In this document: one piece after another, positions 55,119 through 64,000 of the stretch
How the letters are laid out: the number at the start of each line of letters is the position of its first letter
Position numbering within the stretch: position 1 is the first letter of the stretch
Source of the DNA: Bradyrhizobium sp. C9
GTDB lineage: Bacteria > Pseudomonadota > Alphaproteobacteria > Rhizobiales > Xanthobacteraceae
Direction: 5' to 3'
Length of the DNA: 64,000 nucleotides
Assembly (NCBI RefSeq): GCF_002532045.1
Contig: NZ_NWTG01000005.1
Span: forward strand, 186,001 to 250,000
Position numbers and translations under genes: made by a program
Notes under the pieces: generated by a model
Seen by the model: the letters and a program-made list of their open reading frames with translations, nothing else
Databases searched by the model: none
Told to the model about the DNA's origin: nothing

Positions 55119-55799
55119 ATGTCCGCCTCCTCTCCCCCCATCATCGTGTTCGATCTCGACGGCACGCTGGTCGACACCGCGCCTGACCTGATCAGCGCGC
55201 TGAATTATGTGCTCGACCGCGAAGGCCTGCGGCCGGTGCCGCTGTCGGCGGCCCGCAACATGATCGGCGCCGGCGCGCGCAAGCTGCTCGAGCGCGGGCT
55301 CGAGGTGGACGGACGCGCGGTCAGCCTCGCCGACCTCGATCGGCTGACCAAGGATTTCATCGACTATTACGCCGAGCATATCGCCGACGGCTCGCGCCCG
55401 TTCGACGGGCTCGAGGCCGCGCTCGACCGGCTTGCGGCCAAGGGCCATCTCCTTGCGGTCTGCACCAACAAGCTGGAGTGGCTGTCGAAGCTGCTGCTCG
55501 ACCGGCTCGGCCTCACCCCGCGCTTTGCCGCGATCTGCGGCCAGGACACGTTCGGGGTCGCGAAACCCGATCCGGCGTTCCTGCGCGAGACGGTTGCCCG
55601 CGCCGGCGGCAAGCTGCCCGGCGCCGTCATGGTCGGCGATGCCGGTCCCGATGTCGGGGTCGCGCGGCGCGCCAGCGTCCCGGTGATCGGCGTCGATTTC
55701 GGCTATACCGACGTGCCGATGACCGAACTGAAACCGGACCGGCTGATCAGCCACATGCGCGACCTGCCGGACGCCGTCGCCAGCCTCGGCGCCGCATAA
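55119..55799 (+). CDS. gph: HAD-family phosphoglycolate phosphatase-like enzyme
   Basis: This 226-residue HAD hydrolase has the nucleophile motif DLDGTLVDTAPDL with Asp12 and Asp14, motif II (CTNK, about 119-122), motif III Lys (FGVAKPDP), and motif IV GDAGPDVGVARRA. The cap is the helical (C1) type of phosphoglycolate phosphatases. ATG 55119 gives the shortest clean N-terminus; the frame begins at 54909. Clearing 2-phosphoglycolate from oxygenase activity or DNA repair is the family role. Confidence 0.9.
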   Translation: MSASSPPIIVFDLDGTLVDTAPDLISALNYVLDREGLRPVPLSAARNMIGAGARKLLERGLEVDGRAVSLADLDRLTKDFIDYYAEHIADGSRPFDGLEAALDRLAAKGHLLAVCTNKLEWLSKLLLDRLGLTPRFAAICGQDTFGVAKPDPAFLRETVARAGGKLPGAVMVGDAGPDVGVARRASVPVIGVDFGYTDVPMTELKPDRLISHMRDLPDAVASLGAA

Positions 55800-55959
55800 A
55801 TTTTCCGCAACACATTGATATTGCTTGGCAATAATTTGCCATGCGAATTTTCCATTAACCATCCTTTAACGAACAGACCTCCCCCTGTTGCACCTCTGTT
55901 CCGACGCTCCTATGGTCGGGCCGGGGATTGTGGCTGATTGCCGCAGTAGAGTGTGGATC

Positions 55960-56427
55960 ATGCGTCGTATCATCGTGATTGCGGCCGCCGGGCTGAGCCT
56001 GGCCGGCTGCTCTTCGTTCTCATTGGATTCGTTCAAGTCGGCACCGCCGCCGATGCAGGTGCAGCTGGATTCGGCTCCGCAAGGCGCCGACGCCGTGACC
56101 TCGCTCGGACCGGGCTGCAAGACGCCCTGCACCGTGTCGGTCCCGGCGCCGGAGGCCAACTTCGCCGTCACCTTCAATATGCCGAAGTTCCAGCCGGCGA
56201 CGGTGCCGGTGACTGTGACCCGCACGCCGGGTGACTTCACCAGCCCGGCCACCACCACGCTCGATCCGAGCCCGGTGTTCGCCGAGCTGCAACCCGCCGG
56301 TCCGCCGCCGCGCGGGCACAAGGCGATGCGGCCGAAAAAGAAGAAGCCGAAGCCGGCTGCCGCAGCGGCGCCTGCCGCCGCCCCGGACGCTACGGCACCG
56401 CCGCCGGCCGCCGCGCCTACGCGCTGA
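55960..56427 (+). CDS. Lipoprotein with a short beta domain and Lys/Pro/Ala tail
   Basis: This 155-residue protein has a lipobox: LAGC with Cys17 after a hydrophobic run of about 12 residues, so it is probably a lipoprotein. The middle (about 35-110) resembles a PEGA-type beta domain by its SAPQGADAVTS and CKTPC segments. The last 45 residues are low-complexity KKKKPKP, Ala and Pro, of the kind that often contacts peptidoglycan or is unstructured. ATG 55960 is chosen. A strong terminator follows. The exact family was not recognised. Confidence 0.75.
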   Translation: MRRIIVIAAAGLSLAGCSSFSLDSFKSAPPPMQVQLDSAPQGADAVTSLGPGCKTPCTVSVPAPEANFAVTFNMPKFQPATVPVTVTRTPGDFTSPATTTLDPSPVFAELQPAGPPPRGHKAMRPKKKKPKPAAAAAPAAAPDATAPPPAAAPTR

Positions 56428-56472
56428 CGCGCAAAGCTGCGCGTATTTGATCGAGATTGCACTGCACAAGAG

Positions 56473-56500
56473 CCCGGCCCAAAGCCGGGTTTTTGGTTTT
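56473..56500 (+). terminator. Rho-independent terminator after the lipoprotein gene
   Basis: CCCGGC and GCCGGG pair around CCAAA and are followed by TTTTTGGTTTTT. It is 45 bases past the lipoprotein stop. Confidence 0.85.
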
Positions 56501-56706
56501 TGTGGAGACACATCGGCGATTGCGATCATGTATCGCGCGATCTGTCTCGCCTATCGCTTTGCAATTGGCTTCGCAGGTTGCGGATCATCCATTGGAACGC
56601 ATTGTGACGGCGTGCCAACATGCATAGATTGCGCGTGCAGGGCCCGTCACGGCCCGGCGCTCTGGGAACGCCTTGGTTGAAGGCTTGGCTTGAAGGCTTG
56701 GGTTGA

Positions 56707-57741
56707 ATGAACGGATCCACGCAGGCGCAGTCCGACACGCTGTTTCGTCCGATGACCGATCCGTTCGGCCGGACGATCCGTTACCTGCGCGTCTCCGTCA
56801 CCGACCGCTGCGACCTGCGCTGCTTCTACTGCATGTCGGAAGACATGACCTTCCTGCCGAAGGCCGATCTGCTGACGCTGGAAGAACTCGACCGTCTCTG
56901 CTCGGCCTTCGTCGCCAAGGGCGTGCGCAAGATCCGCCTCACCGGCGGCGAGCCGCTGGTCCGCCGCAATGTGATGGGCCTGGTGCGTTCGCTGTCGCGC
57001 CACCTTTCGACGGGCGCGCTCGACGAATTGACCCTGACCACCAACGGTTCGCAGCTCGCGCGCTTCGCGCAGGAACTGGCCGATTGCGGCGTGCGCCGGG
57101 TCAACGTCTCGCTCGACACGCTCGACCCCGTAAAATTCCGGGCCATCACCCGCTGGGGCGACATCGACAAGGTGCTGTCGGGCATCGAGGCGGCACGATC
57201 GGCGGGGCTCGCGGTCAAGATCAACGCGGTCGCGCTGAAGAACATGAACGAGGACGAGATCCCTGCGCTGATGGAATGGGCGCATGGCAAGGGCATGGGC
57301 CTGACCTTGATCGAGGTGATGCCGATGGGCGACATCGGCGAAGGCCGCATCGATCAATACGTTCCGCTGTCGCTGCTGCGCGCGCGGCTCGAGAAGCACT
57401 ACACGCTGACCGATCTCGCCGACGACACCGGCGGCCCTGCCCGTTATGTCCGGGTCGCAGAGACCGGCGGCAAGCTCGGCTTCATCACGCCGATGACCCA
57501 CAATTTCTGCGAATCCTGCAACCGGGTGCGGATCACCTGCACCGGCACGCTGCACACCTGCCTCGGCCATGAGGACGCTTCCGACCTGCGCCGGCCGCTG
57601 CGCGCCTCCGACGACAACGACCTGCTGTCGGCGGCCATCGACCGGGCCATCGGGCTGAAGCCGAAGGGGCACGATTTCATCATCGACCGCCGCCACAACC
57701 GCCCGAGCGTCAGCCGCCACATGAGCGTCACCGGCGGCTAG
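56707..57741 (+). CDS. moaA: GTP 3',8-cyclase (molybdenum cofactor)
   Basis: This 344-residue radical-SAM enzyme makes the first molybdopterin precursor from GTP. The SAM cluster motif is C-x3-C-x2-C (Cys35, Cys39, Cys42). The C-terminal cluster has Cys268, Cys271 and Cys285, and the last two residues are the conserved Gly-Gly. ATG 56707 is chosen. No moaC or other moa gene is beside it here, so the pathway is spread over the genome. It is plus-strand with a repeat-free upstream gap of 279 bases, which includes the terminator of the previous gene. Confidence 0.95.
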   Translation: MNGSTQAQSDTLFRPMTDPFGRTIRYLRVSVTDRCDLRCFYCMSEDMTFLPKADLLTLEELDRLCSAFVAKGVRKIRLTGGEPLVRRNVMGLVRSLSRHLSTGALDELTLTTNGSQLARFAQELADCGVRRVNVSLDTLDPVKFRAITRWGDIDKVLSGIEAARSAGLAVKINAVALKNMNEDEIPALMEWAHGKGMGLTLIEVMPMGDIGEGRIDQYVPLSLLRARLEKHYTLTDLADDTGGPARYVRVAETGGKLGFITPMTHNFCESCNRVRITCTGTLHTCLGHEDASDLRRPLRASDDNDLLSAAIDRAIGLKPKGHDFIIDRRHNRPSVSRHMSVTGG

Positions 57742-58090
57742 TTTAAGACCCGCTGCCGACACTTGCTCCCTCCCCCGATTACCAAGGCGGGACAACGATT
57801 TGCCGCGCCGTCAATTTGCCCATTTTCCGATTGACGGCGCTACACGGCGCTGATTTGGTGCCCCGGCTTTCACGCTCGCCAGGCCGGATAGGCCGCTGCC
57901 CCCTGTCGGCATCTGCCGACAATCCGGCAGCCAAGAGCAGCTAACAACGGCGGAAGCGGATTTTCGGGGGAGGACGATCGCTTGCAACTGCTCCTGAAGG
58001 TGAGCCGTGGCTCCGTGCGCGTGCGCGCGGCGGCCAGATGATGCTTGAGAAGATGTTCGGCGCGCAGATCGCGCGACCGCGGAGATCGTG
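57742..58090. other. Intergenic region before the TRAP genes
   Basis: This 349-base gap has no gene. It includes a perfect 11-bp inverted repeat, GCGCCGTCAAT at 57805-57815 and its complement at 57830-57840, with a 14-base loop. GGAG at 58081-58084 is the ribosome site of the TRAP small permease. Confidence 0.6.
57805..57840. promoter_or_regulatory. 11-bp perfect inverted repeat, candidate operator or terminator
   Basis: GCGCCGTCAAT pairs with ATTGACGGCGC across 14 bases. It lies 63 bases after moaA. No T run follows, so it fits an operator for the TRAP genes as well as a weak moaA terminator. Confidence 0.5.
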
Positions 58091-58630
58091 ATGCGCCCAT
58101 TGTTGGCACTGAGTCAGGCCATCGACCGACTCAACGAGAAGATCGGCACCATCTGCAATCTGCTCGTGCTGATCGCCTGCCTGGTCAGCGCCGGCAATGC
58201 CATGATCCGCTACGCGTTCAGCTACTCCTCGAACGGCTGGCTCGAGGCGCAGTGGTACATGTTCGCGATCCTCGTGATGTTCGGCGCGTCCTACACTTTC
58301 AAGCGCAACGAGCATGTCCGCGTCGAGATCCTCTATCTGATGCTGTCCGAACGCGGCCAGCTCTGGCTCGACATGATCGGCACATTGTTCTTCCTGATCC
58401 CGGCCTGCCTGCTGCTCGCCTACCTGTCCTGGCCGTTCTTCCACCAGGCCTATGCGGTCGGCGAGATGAGCGGCAATGCCGGCGGCCTGCTGCGCTGGCC
58501 GATCAAGTTCGTTATCCCGTCCGGCTTCGTGATGCTTGCGTTACAGGGCGTCTCCGAGGTGATCAAGCGGATCGCCGCGCTGCAAGGCTATGTGACGATC
58601 GACGCGAAGTACGAGAGGCCGACGCAATGA
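58091..58630 (+). CDS. TRAP transporter small permease (DctQ-like)
   Basis: This 179-residue inner-membrane protein has four membrane helices and the small-subunit TRAP layout. ATG 58091 fits GGAG at 58081-58084 better than the GTG three bases before. It overlaps the large permease by 4 bases (ATGA). No periplasmic DctP binding protein is found in the window. Length is normal. The transporter would take up an organic acid by Na+ or H+ symport. Confidence 0.88.
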   Translation: MRPLLALSQAIDRLNEKIGTICNLLVLIACLVSAGNAMIRYAFSYSSNGWLEAQWYMFAILVMFGASYTFKRNEHVRVEILYLMLSERGQLWLDMIGTLFFLIPACLLLAYLSWPFFHQAYAVGEMSGNAGGLLRWPIKFVIPSGFVMLALQGVSEVIKRIAALQGYVTIDAKYERPTQ

Positions 58631-60231
58631 CGATTACGCTGGAGATGATGCCGCCACTGATGTTCGGCGGCCTGATCGTTGCGATGCTGATCGGCTATCC
58701 GGTGGCGTTCACGCTCGCCGCGGTCGGCCTGTCGTTCGGGTTTCTCTCGATCTATCTCGGCTTCTTCGACCTCAACTTCCTGCAGGCGATCCCGGGCCGC
58801 ATCTTCGGCAGCGTGCTCTCCAACGAGCTGCTGCTCGCGATCCCGTTCTTCACCTTCATGGGCGCGATATTGGAGAGATGCGGGCTTGCCGAGGACATGC
58901 TGGATTCGATGGGCCAGCTGTTCGGCCCGATCCGCGGCGGCCTCGGCTATTCCGTGATCATCGTCGGCTTCATCCTCGGCGCCATCACCGGCACGGTGGC
59001 GGCGCAGGTGATCGCGATGGCGCTGATCTCGATGCCGGTGATGATCCGCTACGGTTACAATATCCGCTACATCACCGGCGTGCTCGCCGCCTCCGGCACC
59101 ATCACGCAGCTTGTCCCTCCCTCTCTCGTCCTGATCGTGCTCGCCGACCAGCTCGGCAAATCGGTCGGCGACATGTATCTCGGCGCCTGGGGCCCGTCGG
59201 TGTTCCAGATCCTGCTGTTCGCCGGCTACACCTTCCTGCTCGGCATCTTCAAGCCGAGCCATGTGCCCGCGGTGCCGATCGAGGCCCGCACGCTGACCGG
59301 CTGGGCGCTGTGGAAGAAATGCCTGCTCGGCATCATCCCCTCCGCGGTGCTGATCTTCGTCGTGCTTGGCACCATGATGATGGGCCTTGCGACCCCGACG
59401 GAAGCCGGCGCCATGGGTGCGGTCGGCGCCATCGTGCTCGCCGCGATCCACCACAAGGATTTCAGCGCGACCGGCCGCAAGGTGCTGATAGCAGGCGTGA
59501 TCGCCGGCGGCATCGGCACCATCATCGCGATGCTCTACAGCGAAAACCTGATCTTCAGGCTCGCCTTCGCGGTCACCTATCTCGCGGTGGTCTGGATCTG
59601 CCTCGAGGCCGTCAAGATCCCGGACCTGCGCGACCTGATCAAGCAGGGCTATGAGACCACCATGCGCATCACCTGCATGGTCACCTTCATCCTGATCGGT
59701 TCGACCTGCTTCTCGGTCGTGTTCCTCGGCGTCTCCGGCGGCACCTGGCTCGAGCACCACCTGACCTCACTGCCCGGCGGCGTCTGGGGCTTCCTGATCT
59801 TCATCAACATCTTCATCTTCTTCCTGGCGTTCTTCCTCGATTTCTTCGAGATCGCCTTCATCATCCTGCCGATGATCGCGCCGATCGCGCAGAAGGTGCT
59901 GGCGCCGGTGGTCGGCCCCGACGCCGCGCTGATCTGGTTCGGCGTGATGCTCTGCGTCAACATGCAGACCTCGTTCCTGCATCCGCCGTTCGGCTTCGCG
60001 CTGTTCTATCTACGCGGCGTTGCGCCGAAGGAAGTGAAGAGCTCCGACATCTATTGGGGCGCAATGCCCTGGATCGGACTGCAGGCGATCATGGTGGCGC
60101 TGGTGATCGCATTCCCGGTCGTCGTCACCGGGCTGCTCGACAAGCCGCTCGATGTCGACCTCAACAAGGTCAAGATCGAGGTGCCTCAGATCGAGCTGCC
60201 GCCGCTCGATTTCGGACAACCGAAGCAGTAA
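58627..60231 (+). CDS. TRAP transporter large permease (DctM-like)
   Basis: This 534-residue protein is the large TRAP subunit, with about 12-14 membrane segments including the family stretch LATPTEAGAMGAVGAIV. It is longer than the usual DctM of about 430 residues, with an extra hydrophobic region in the middle and a polar tail of about 30 residues. ATG 58627 overlaps the small permease. With no binding protein nearby, the substrate is unknown, although long DctM proteins are typical of mannitol/chloroaromatic-type TRAP systems. Confidence 0.9.
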   Translation: MTITLEMMPPLMFGGLIVAMLIGYPVAFTLAAVGLSFGFLSIYLGFFDLNFLQAIPGRIFGSVLSNELLLAIPFFTFMGAILERCGLAEDMLDSMGQLFGPIRGGLGYSVIIVGFILGAITGTVAAQVIAMALISMPVMIRYGYNIRYITGVLAASGTITQLVPPSLVLIVLADQLGKSVGDMYLGAWGPSVFQILLFAGYTFLLGIFKPSHVPAVPIEARTLTGWALWKKCLLGIIPSAVLIFVVLGTMMMGLATPTEAGAMGAVGAIVLAAIHHKDFSATGRKVLIAGVIAGGIGTIIAMLYSENLIFRLAFAVTYLAVVWICLEAVKIPDLRDLIKQGYETTMRITCMVTFILIGSTCFSVVFLGVSGGTWLEHHLTSLPGGVWGFLIFINIFIFFLAFFLDFFEIAFIILPMIAPIAQKVLAPVVGPDAALIWFGVMLCVNMQTSFLHPPFGFALFYLRGVAPKEVKSSDIYWGAMPWIGLQAIMVALVIAFPVVVTGLLDKPLDVDLNKVKIEVPQIELPPLDFGQPKQ

Positions 60232-60248
60232 CCGGCGTCAGCTTGTTC

Positions 60249-60276
60249 GGCGTGCCTTGCGCAACCAGGGCACGCC
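60249..60276. terminator. Weak hairpin between TRAP and peptidase genes
   Basis: GGCGTGCC (60249-60256) pairs with GGCACGCC (60269-60276) around a 12-base loop. There is no T tract, so it may be a transcript stabiliser or a rho-dependent site. Confidence 0.45.
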
Positions 60277-60320
60277 GGAACCGTTGACGGCGGCGGCGAG
60301 TCCTGTGAAGACGCGGGGAC

Positions 60321-61643
60321 ATGCATCGTCCTCCAACCGCAGATCGCCGCCCCATGTCCCCACTGTATCCCGTCCGCTCTTTGGTTCGGCCGCTCGTCGC
60401 CTCGCTCGGCCTGGCGTTTGCCGCCGCCGTGGCGCATGCCGCGCCGGCGGCCGACATTCGCGCACTGGCGCAACAGGAGCAGCAGCCGCTGCTCGACACC
60501 CTGCGCGACCTCGTGCAGATCGAATCCGGCAGCAAGGACCTCGAGGGCCTCAACCAGATCGCCGCGCGCATCGCCGGCCAACTCAAGGAGCTCGGCGGCA
60601 CGGTGGACATCCTGCAAACCACCGACATCTATCGGCTGGACGACACGCCGGAGAAGATCGGCCCGGCCGTGCAAGCCGTCTTCAAGGGGACCGGCAGCGC
60701 GAAAATCCTGCTGATCGCGCACATGGACACGGTGTATCTCAAGGGCATGCTCAAGGACCAACCCTTCCGCGTCGATGGCGACAAGGCTTACGGTCTCGGC
60801 ATCGCCGACGACAAGCAGGGCATCGCCACCATCCTCCACAGCGTGGCGCTGCTGCAGAAGCTGGGCTTCAAGGATTACGGCACGCTCACCGTGCTCATCA
60901 ACGGCGACGAGGAGATCTCTTCGCCCGGCTGGCGCAGCACCATCACCCGCGTCGCCTCAGAGCAGGATGCCGTGTTCTCGTTCGAAGGCAGCGACGCCAG
61001 CGGCACGCTCCGCCTCGCCACCAGCGGCATCGGCTCGGCCTATCTCACGGTGCATGGCAAGTCATCGCATGCGGGCGCCAGGCCCGAAGGCGGCGTGAAT
61101 GCGCTCTATGAGCTATCGCACCAGGTGCTGCAGATGAAGGACCTGTCGAAGCCCGAGCAGGGCCTCAAGCTGAACTGGACGGTCTCCAAGTCAGGCACCA
61201 ACCGCAACGTGATCCCGGCCGAAGCCACCGCCCAGGCCGATGCGCGTGCGCTCAAGGTGTCCGACTTCAACGAGCTCGAGACGGCCCTGCAGGACAAGAT
61301 CAAGAATCGCCTGCTGCCCGACTCCAGGGTGGACGTGAAGTTCGAGGTCCGCCGCCCGCCGCTCGAAGCCAACGACGCCTCGCGCCGCGTGGCCGGCCAC
61401 GGCAAGGCGATCTATCAGGAACTCGGCATGCCGCTGAACGTGGCCGAGCGGGCCACCGGCGGCGGCACCGACGCCGCCTTTGCCGCCCTCAAGAGCAAGG
61501 GAGCAGTGGTCGAAGGCATGGGCCTCTCGGGCTTCGGCGCACACTCCAACGATGCCGAATATGTACAGGTCAACAGCATCGTGCCGCGCCTGTATCTGAC
61601 CACGCGCATGATCATGGACCTGTCCGACGGCAAGGTGAAGTAG
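60321..61643 (+). CDS. M20-family carboxypeptidase, carboxypeptidase G2-like
   Basis: This 440-residue exported zinc peptidase has a signal peptide (ending near AHA, residue 40; ATG 60354 is an alternative giving 429 residues). IAHMDTVY, ADDKQG and NGDEE carry the metal-bridging His, Asp and Glu residues, and a dimerisation lid domain lies in the middle. Sequence style matches glutamate carboxypeptidase (CPG2). It would release glutamate from folate-like or N-acyl amino acids in the periplasm. The TRAP permease upstream could import the product. Confidence 0.9.
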   Translation: MHRPPTADRRPMSPLYPVRSLVRPLVASLGLAFAAAVAHAAPAADIRALAQQEQQPLLDTLRDLVQIESGSKDLEGLNQIAARIAGQLKELGGTVDILQTTDIYRLDDTPEKIGPAVQAVFKGTGSAKILLIAHMDTVYLKGMLKDQPFRVDGDKAYGLGIADDKQGIATILHSVALLQKLGFKDYGTLTVLINGDEEISSPGWRSTITRVASEQDAVFSFEGSDASGTLRLATSGIGSAYLTVHGKSSHAGARPEGGVNALYELSHQVLQMKDLSKPEQGLKLNWTVSKSGTNRNVIPAEATAQADARALKVSDFNELETALQDKIKNRLLPDSRVDVKFEVRRPPLEANDASRRVAGHGKAIYQELGMPLNVAERATGGGTDAAFAALKSKGAVVEGMGLSGFGAHSNDAEYVQVNSIVPRLYLTTRMIMDLSDGKVK

Positions 61644-61685
61644 ACGGGCAGGCCCGCAGCACGAGAGGCGTTGCGGCCGAGCCGT

Positions 61686-63020
61686 TCAGGCGACCGCCGG
61701 TTCTGCCTCGGCGAGGCGGAAGCTCAGCGTGAACTGGGCTCCGCCGGACGGCAGGTTCTCGACCTTGATCGTCGCGTCGTGATCGTCGACGACGCCACGG
61801 ACGATGGAGAGTCCGAGGCCCGCCCCGTCCGTGCGCTGGCGCTGGCAATCGCCGCGCCAGAAGCGCTGGAACACCAGGCCCTGCTCGGCCGGCGCAATCC
61901 CTGGCCCGCAATCGCGCACCTGCACCGAGCCGTCCTCGTGCACCTCGACATCGACCGAGGTCGCATCGGCGGTGTACTTGATGGCGTTTTCGGCCAGGTT
62001 GAAGATCGCGCGCTGCAGCATCTCGGCATTGCCCTTGACCCGCACCGGACCCTCGGTGCCGCGCAGCGCGATGTCCTTCCGCTGCGCCAGCGCATAGGGC
62101 GCAATCGAGCCGACCACCTCGGCGCACACCGCGCGCAAATCCGCGGTTTCGCCGGGGTCCAGCACCAGCGTATCGAGCTCGGCGATCTCGAGCAGCTGGC
62201 TGACGATACGGCTCATGCTCTCGATGTCGGCATGCAGCTCCTTGGTCCCCTTGGCTACGTCCAGTGTCTCGATCCGGGTCCTCAGGATCGCCAGCGGGGT
62301 ACGCAGCTGATGCGCGGCATCGGCGGTAAACTGGCGCTGCACGTGAAAGCCGTCCTCCAGACGATCGAAGGCCTGGTTGACGGCGGTCACCAGCGGCAGG
62401 ATCTCGCTCGGAATCCCCTCCGTCGGCAGACGAATGTCGGTCCTGGCCGGTCCGATGGCCCTGGCCTCCTCCGAAGCTCGCAGCAGCGGAATCACGGCGC
62501 GGCGGAAGATCAGGATGTCGGTCGCCAGCAGGATCAGGAGGATCGGGATGGTGATCCAGCCGACCCGGCGGAAGAAGTTGGAAACGATGTCATCGATGAT
62601 GACGTCGCGATGCGACAGGTCCTCGGCGACCTGGATGCGCAGCGTCTGGCCGCCGACGAGCTGGGTGACGCTGGCGCCGGATATCCGGTCGGCCAGGGCC
62701 GGCAGTCGCGGCGCTCCGCGATGCGACGAAAACAGCAGATTGTCGTCCGCATCGTAGATGTCGTAGCGATAGCGGCCATAGGCGTCGGAATAGAGCCCCC
62801 TCAGGCTGTCCGGCAGGTTGAGCTGCACCTTGCCGGCGGAATCGACCACGAGGTTCTGGCCGAGATCGGCGGCCTGGTCGCGCATCGCTTCGCGATGCAG
62901 CTGGTTGATCTCCGAATTCAAGAGCCACAGCAGCAACAGCGGCAGGAAGATCGCAGCGACCGCGACCGCCACGATGTGCAGGAATACGATACGCGAGGTC
63001 AGCGACGTGAAGCGGAACAC
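61686..63020 (-). CDS. Sensor histidine kinase, TctE-like
   Basis: This 444-residue kinase has a membrane segment (about 10-32), a periplasmic sensor region (about 40-165), a second membrane segment (about 168-190), a HAMP-like linker, and HisKA with His237 in DAAHQLRTPLAIL. The ATPase domain has the N box FNLAENAIKYT and the G box GAGLGLSI. Sequence style is that of TctE/QseC-like kinases, which respond to tricarboxylates or related signals. It is downstream of its response regulator with a 2-base gap. Confidence 0.9.
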   Translation of the reverse strand: MFRFTSLTSRIVFLHIVAVAVAAIFLPLLLLWLLNSEINQLHREAMRDQAADLGQNLVVDSAGKVQLNLPDSLRGLYSDAYGRYRYDIYDADDNLLFSSHRGAPRLPALADRISGASVTQLVGGQTLRIQVAEDLSHRDVIIDDIVSNFFRRVGWITIPILLILLATDILIFRRAVIPLLRASEEARAIGPARTDIRLPTEGIPSEILPLVTAVNQAFDRLEDGFHVQRQFTADAAHQLRTPLAILRTRIETLDVAKGTKELHADIESMSRIVSQLLEIAELDTLVLDPGETADLRAVCAEVVGSIAPYALAQRKDIALRGTEGPVRVKGNAEMLQRAIFNLAENAIKYTADATSVDVEVHEDGSVQVRDCGPGIAPAEQGLVFQRFWRGDCQRQRTDGAGLGLSIVRGVVDDHDATIKVENLPSGGAQFTLSFRLAEAEPAVA

Positions 63021-63022
63021 CG

Positions 63023-63697
63023 CTATTTCTCCTCCGCCATCAGATAGCCGACGCCGCGAATGGTGTGGATGATGACCTTGGCACGGTGCTCGGTGAGCAG
63101 CTTGCGCAGCCGCGACACGTAGACCTCGACCGCATTCGAGGCGACCTCGCCCGACAGACCGAAGATGTGGTCCTCGACATTCTTCTTCGGGACCACCCGT
63201 CCCTGCCGCCGCAGCAGGATCTCGAGCACGGACGTCTCTCGGGCGGAGAAGACGTACGGAGCGCCGTCGACGAACACCTGCTTGCTCTCGGTGTCATAGA
63301 CCAGATTGGCGAGCTTCAGCGATGAGCCGAGCAGCTGGCCGGGTCGGCGCAGGATGGCTTCGAGCCGCGCCACCAACTCTTCCAGCGCGAACGGCTTCGC
63401 CAGATAATCGTCGGCGCCGCTGCGCAGGCCGTTGACCCGATCCTGCAGGCCGTTGCGCGCGGTCAACACCAGGACCGGCAAGGGGTCGGTCTTGCGGCGC
63501 AGCTCCGACAGCACCGACAGGCCGTCACCGTCGGGCAGCCCGAGATCGAGAATCATGGCAGCATAGGTGACGCTACGCAGCGCATCACGCGCCTCGGCAA
63601 CGCTGTTAACGATATCGGACTCATATCCCGCCGCCACCAGCCCGCTCGCGAGCAGCCGCGAGAGCTCGAGATTGTCCTCGACGATCAGAAGGCGCAT
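63023..63697 (-). CDS. OmpR/TctD-like response regulator
   Basis: This 224-residue regulator has a receiver domain (about 1-115) with phosphoacceptor Asp51 in ILDLGLPDG and Lys in DDYLAKPFAL, and an OmpR-type winged helix (about 130-220). ATG 63697 is preferred to the longer frame. It is encoded just before the TctE-like kinase. Its target may be the convergent TRAP/peptidase genes or a divergent transporter beyond the window. That is inference. Confidence 0.92.
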   Translation of the reverse strand: MRLLIVEDNLELSRLLASGLVAAGYESDIVNSVAEARDALRSVTYAAMILDLGLPDGDGLSVLSELRRKTDPLPVLVLTARNGLQDRVNGLRSGADDYLAKPFALEELVARLEAILRRPGQLLGSSLKLANLVYDTESKQVFVDGAPYVFSARETSVLEILLRRQGRVVPKKNVEDHIFGLSGEVASNAVEVYVSRLRKLLTEHRAKVIIHTIRGVGYLMAEEK

Positions 63698-64000
63698 CGC
63701 AGCAGTCCTGTTTTCATTCGATCGGTCTTCCGTTTGCACACCTTGTTGCGATGCGCCAGCCAAGCGCCAATTCCGCAACGGATCGCGCGTTGAGCAATCC
63801 CGACGTGCAAACGATACGCATTTAAGCATAACGCCCGGATTACCGCTCACAGCGCCATTCTTGAGCTATGCGCGGCAGCTCCTATTCCCACGCAAAATAG
63901 ATAAACCGGCCCCCGCCGCAATCAAATTCGCGGGCCGCGGCGCACCCTTGAAAAGGGCAAATGTAAGGCTGGCGTCAGCTAGCCCTGATAACTGTTCATC
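63698..64000. other. Region upstream of the response regulator
   Basis: No gene is seen in the last 303 bases. A divergent transporter gene may start just past the window edge, as is common for TctDE systems. Confidence 0.4.

Overview
The window reads as a stretch of chromosome from an alphaproteobacterium of the Bradyrhizobium/Rhodopseudomonas group (Nitrobacteraceae). The grounds are high GC with long spurious antisense frames, the protein set (paired Kup transporters, DUF2865, DUF2934, class II DAHP synthase, an Atm1-type exporter), and many short palindromic intergenic repeats of the rhizobial kind. The genus call is inference from protein content; there is no rRNA to settle it. I saw no rRNA, tRNA, CRISPR array, transposase, prophage gene or plasmid function, so this is mostly housekeeping and catabolic core-type sequence broken up by repeats.

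Layout. 0-9 kb: a minus-strand rhodanese/aminotransferase/polyamine-type binding-protein operon, two tandem kup genes, and a MotA/MotB stator pair. 9-16.7 kb: a quinone oxidoreductase, a 1-kb repeat-filled gap, a D-amino-acid dehydrogenase-like flavoprotein, a ThDP enzyme, and a soluble chemoreceptor with two PAS domains behind a gene-poor 0.9 kb. 16.7-23.3 kb: an acyl-CoA degradation island (acyl-CoA dehydrogenase, SDR, split MaoC hydratase, SCP2-type thiolase, then divergent TetR and acyl-CoA ligase) with a candidate TetR operator. 23.3-31.4 kb: small enzymes, a DMT exporter, a MocR regulator divergent from a cupin/AhpD-like pair, and a TerC-family protein. 31.4-37.6 kb: RraA-like protein, pssA, psd, an Atm1-type ABC exporter, a LOG-family protein and a VOC protein. 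37.6-47.9 kb: overlapping cysS-GNAT-cimA, secreted proteins, nadE, a DAO-family oxidoreductase overlapping dgkA, and class II DAHP synthase. 48-51.3 kb: an alpha/beta hydrolase, a second repeat-filled gap, a frameshifted DUF3592 gene and a cupin. 51.3-57.8 kb: gor, a DUF2059 protein, rpiA, an SDR, a Gph-like HAD phosphatase, a lipoprotein and moaA. 58-64 kb: two TRAP permease subunits without a binding protein, an M20 carboxypeptidase, and a TctDE-like two-component system.

Most notable: the gaps at 10.2-10.6 kb and 49.2-49.7 kb hold two copies, about 435 nt each and on the same strand, of one element. Both copies keep a perfect 16-bp long-range stem, and at least three further hairpins have changed sequence while keeping their pairing. 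That pattern suggests selection on a folded RNA (or single-stranded DNA), not on protein. Each copy lies just downstream of REP-type palindrome doublets. A second, smaller structured repeat of about 99 nt occurs at 8.9 kb and 33.3 kb.
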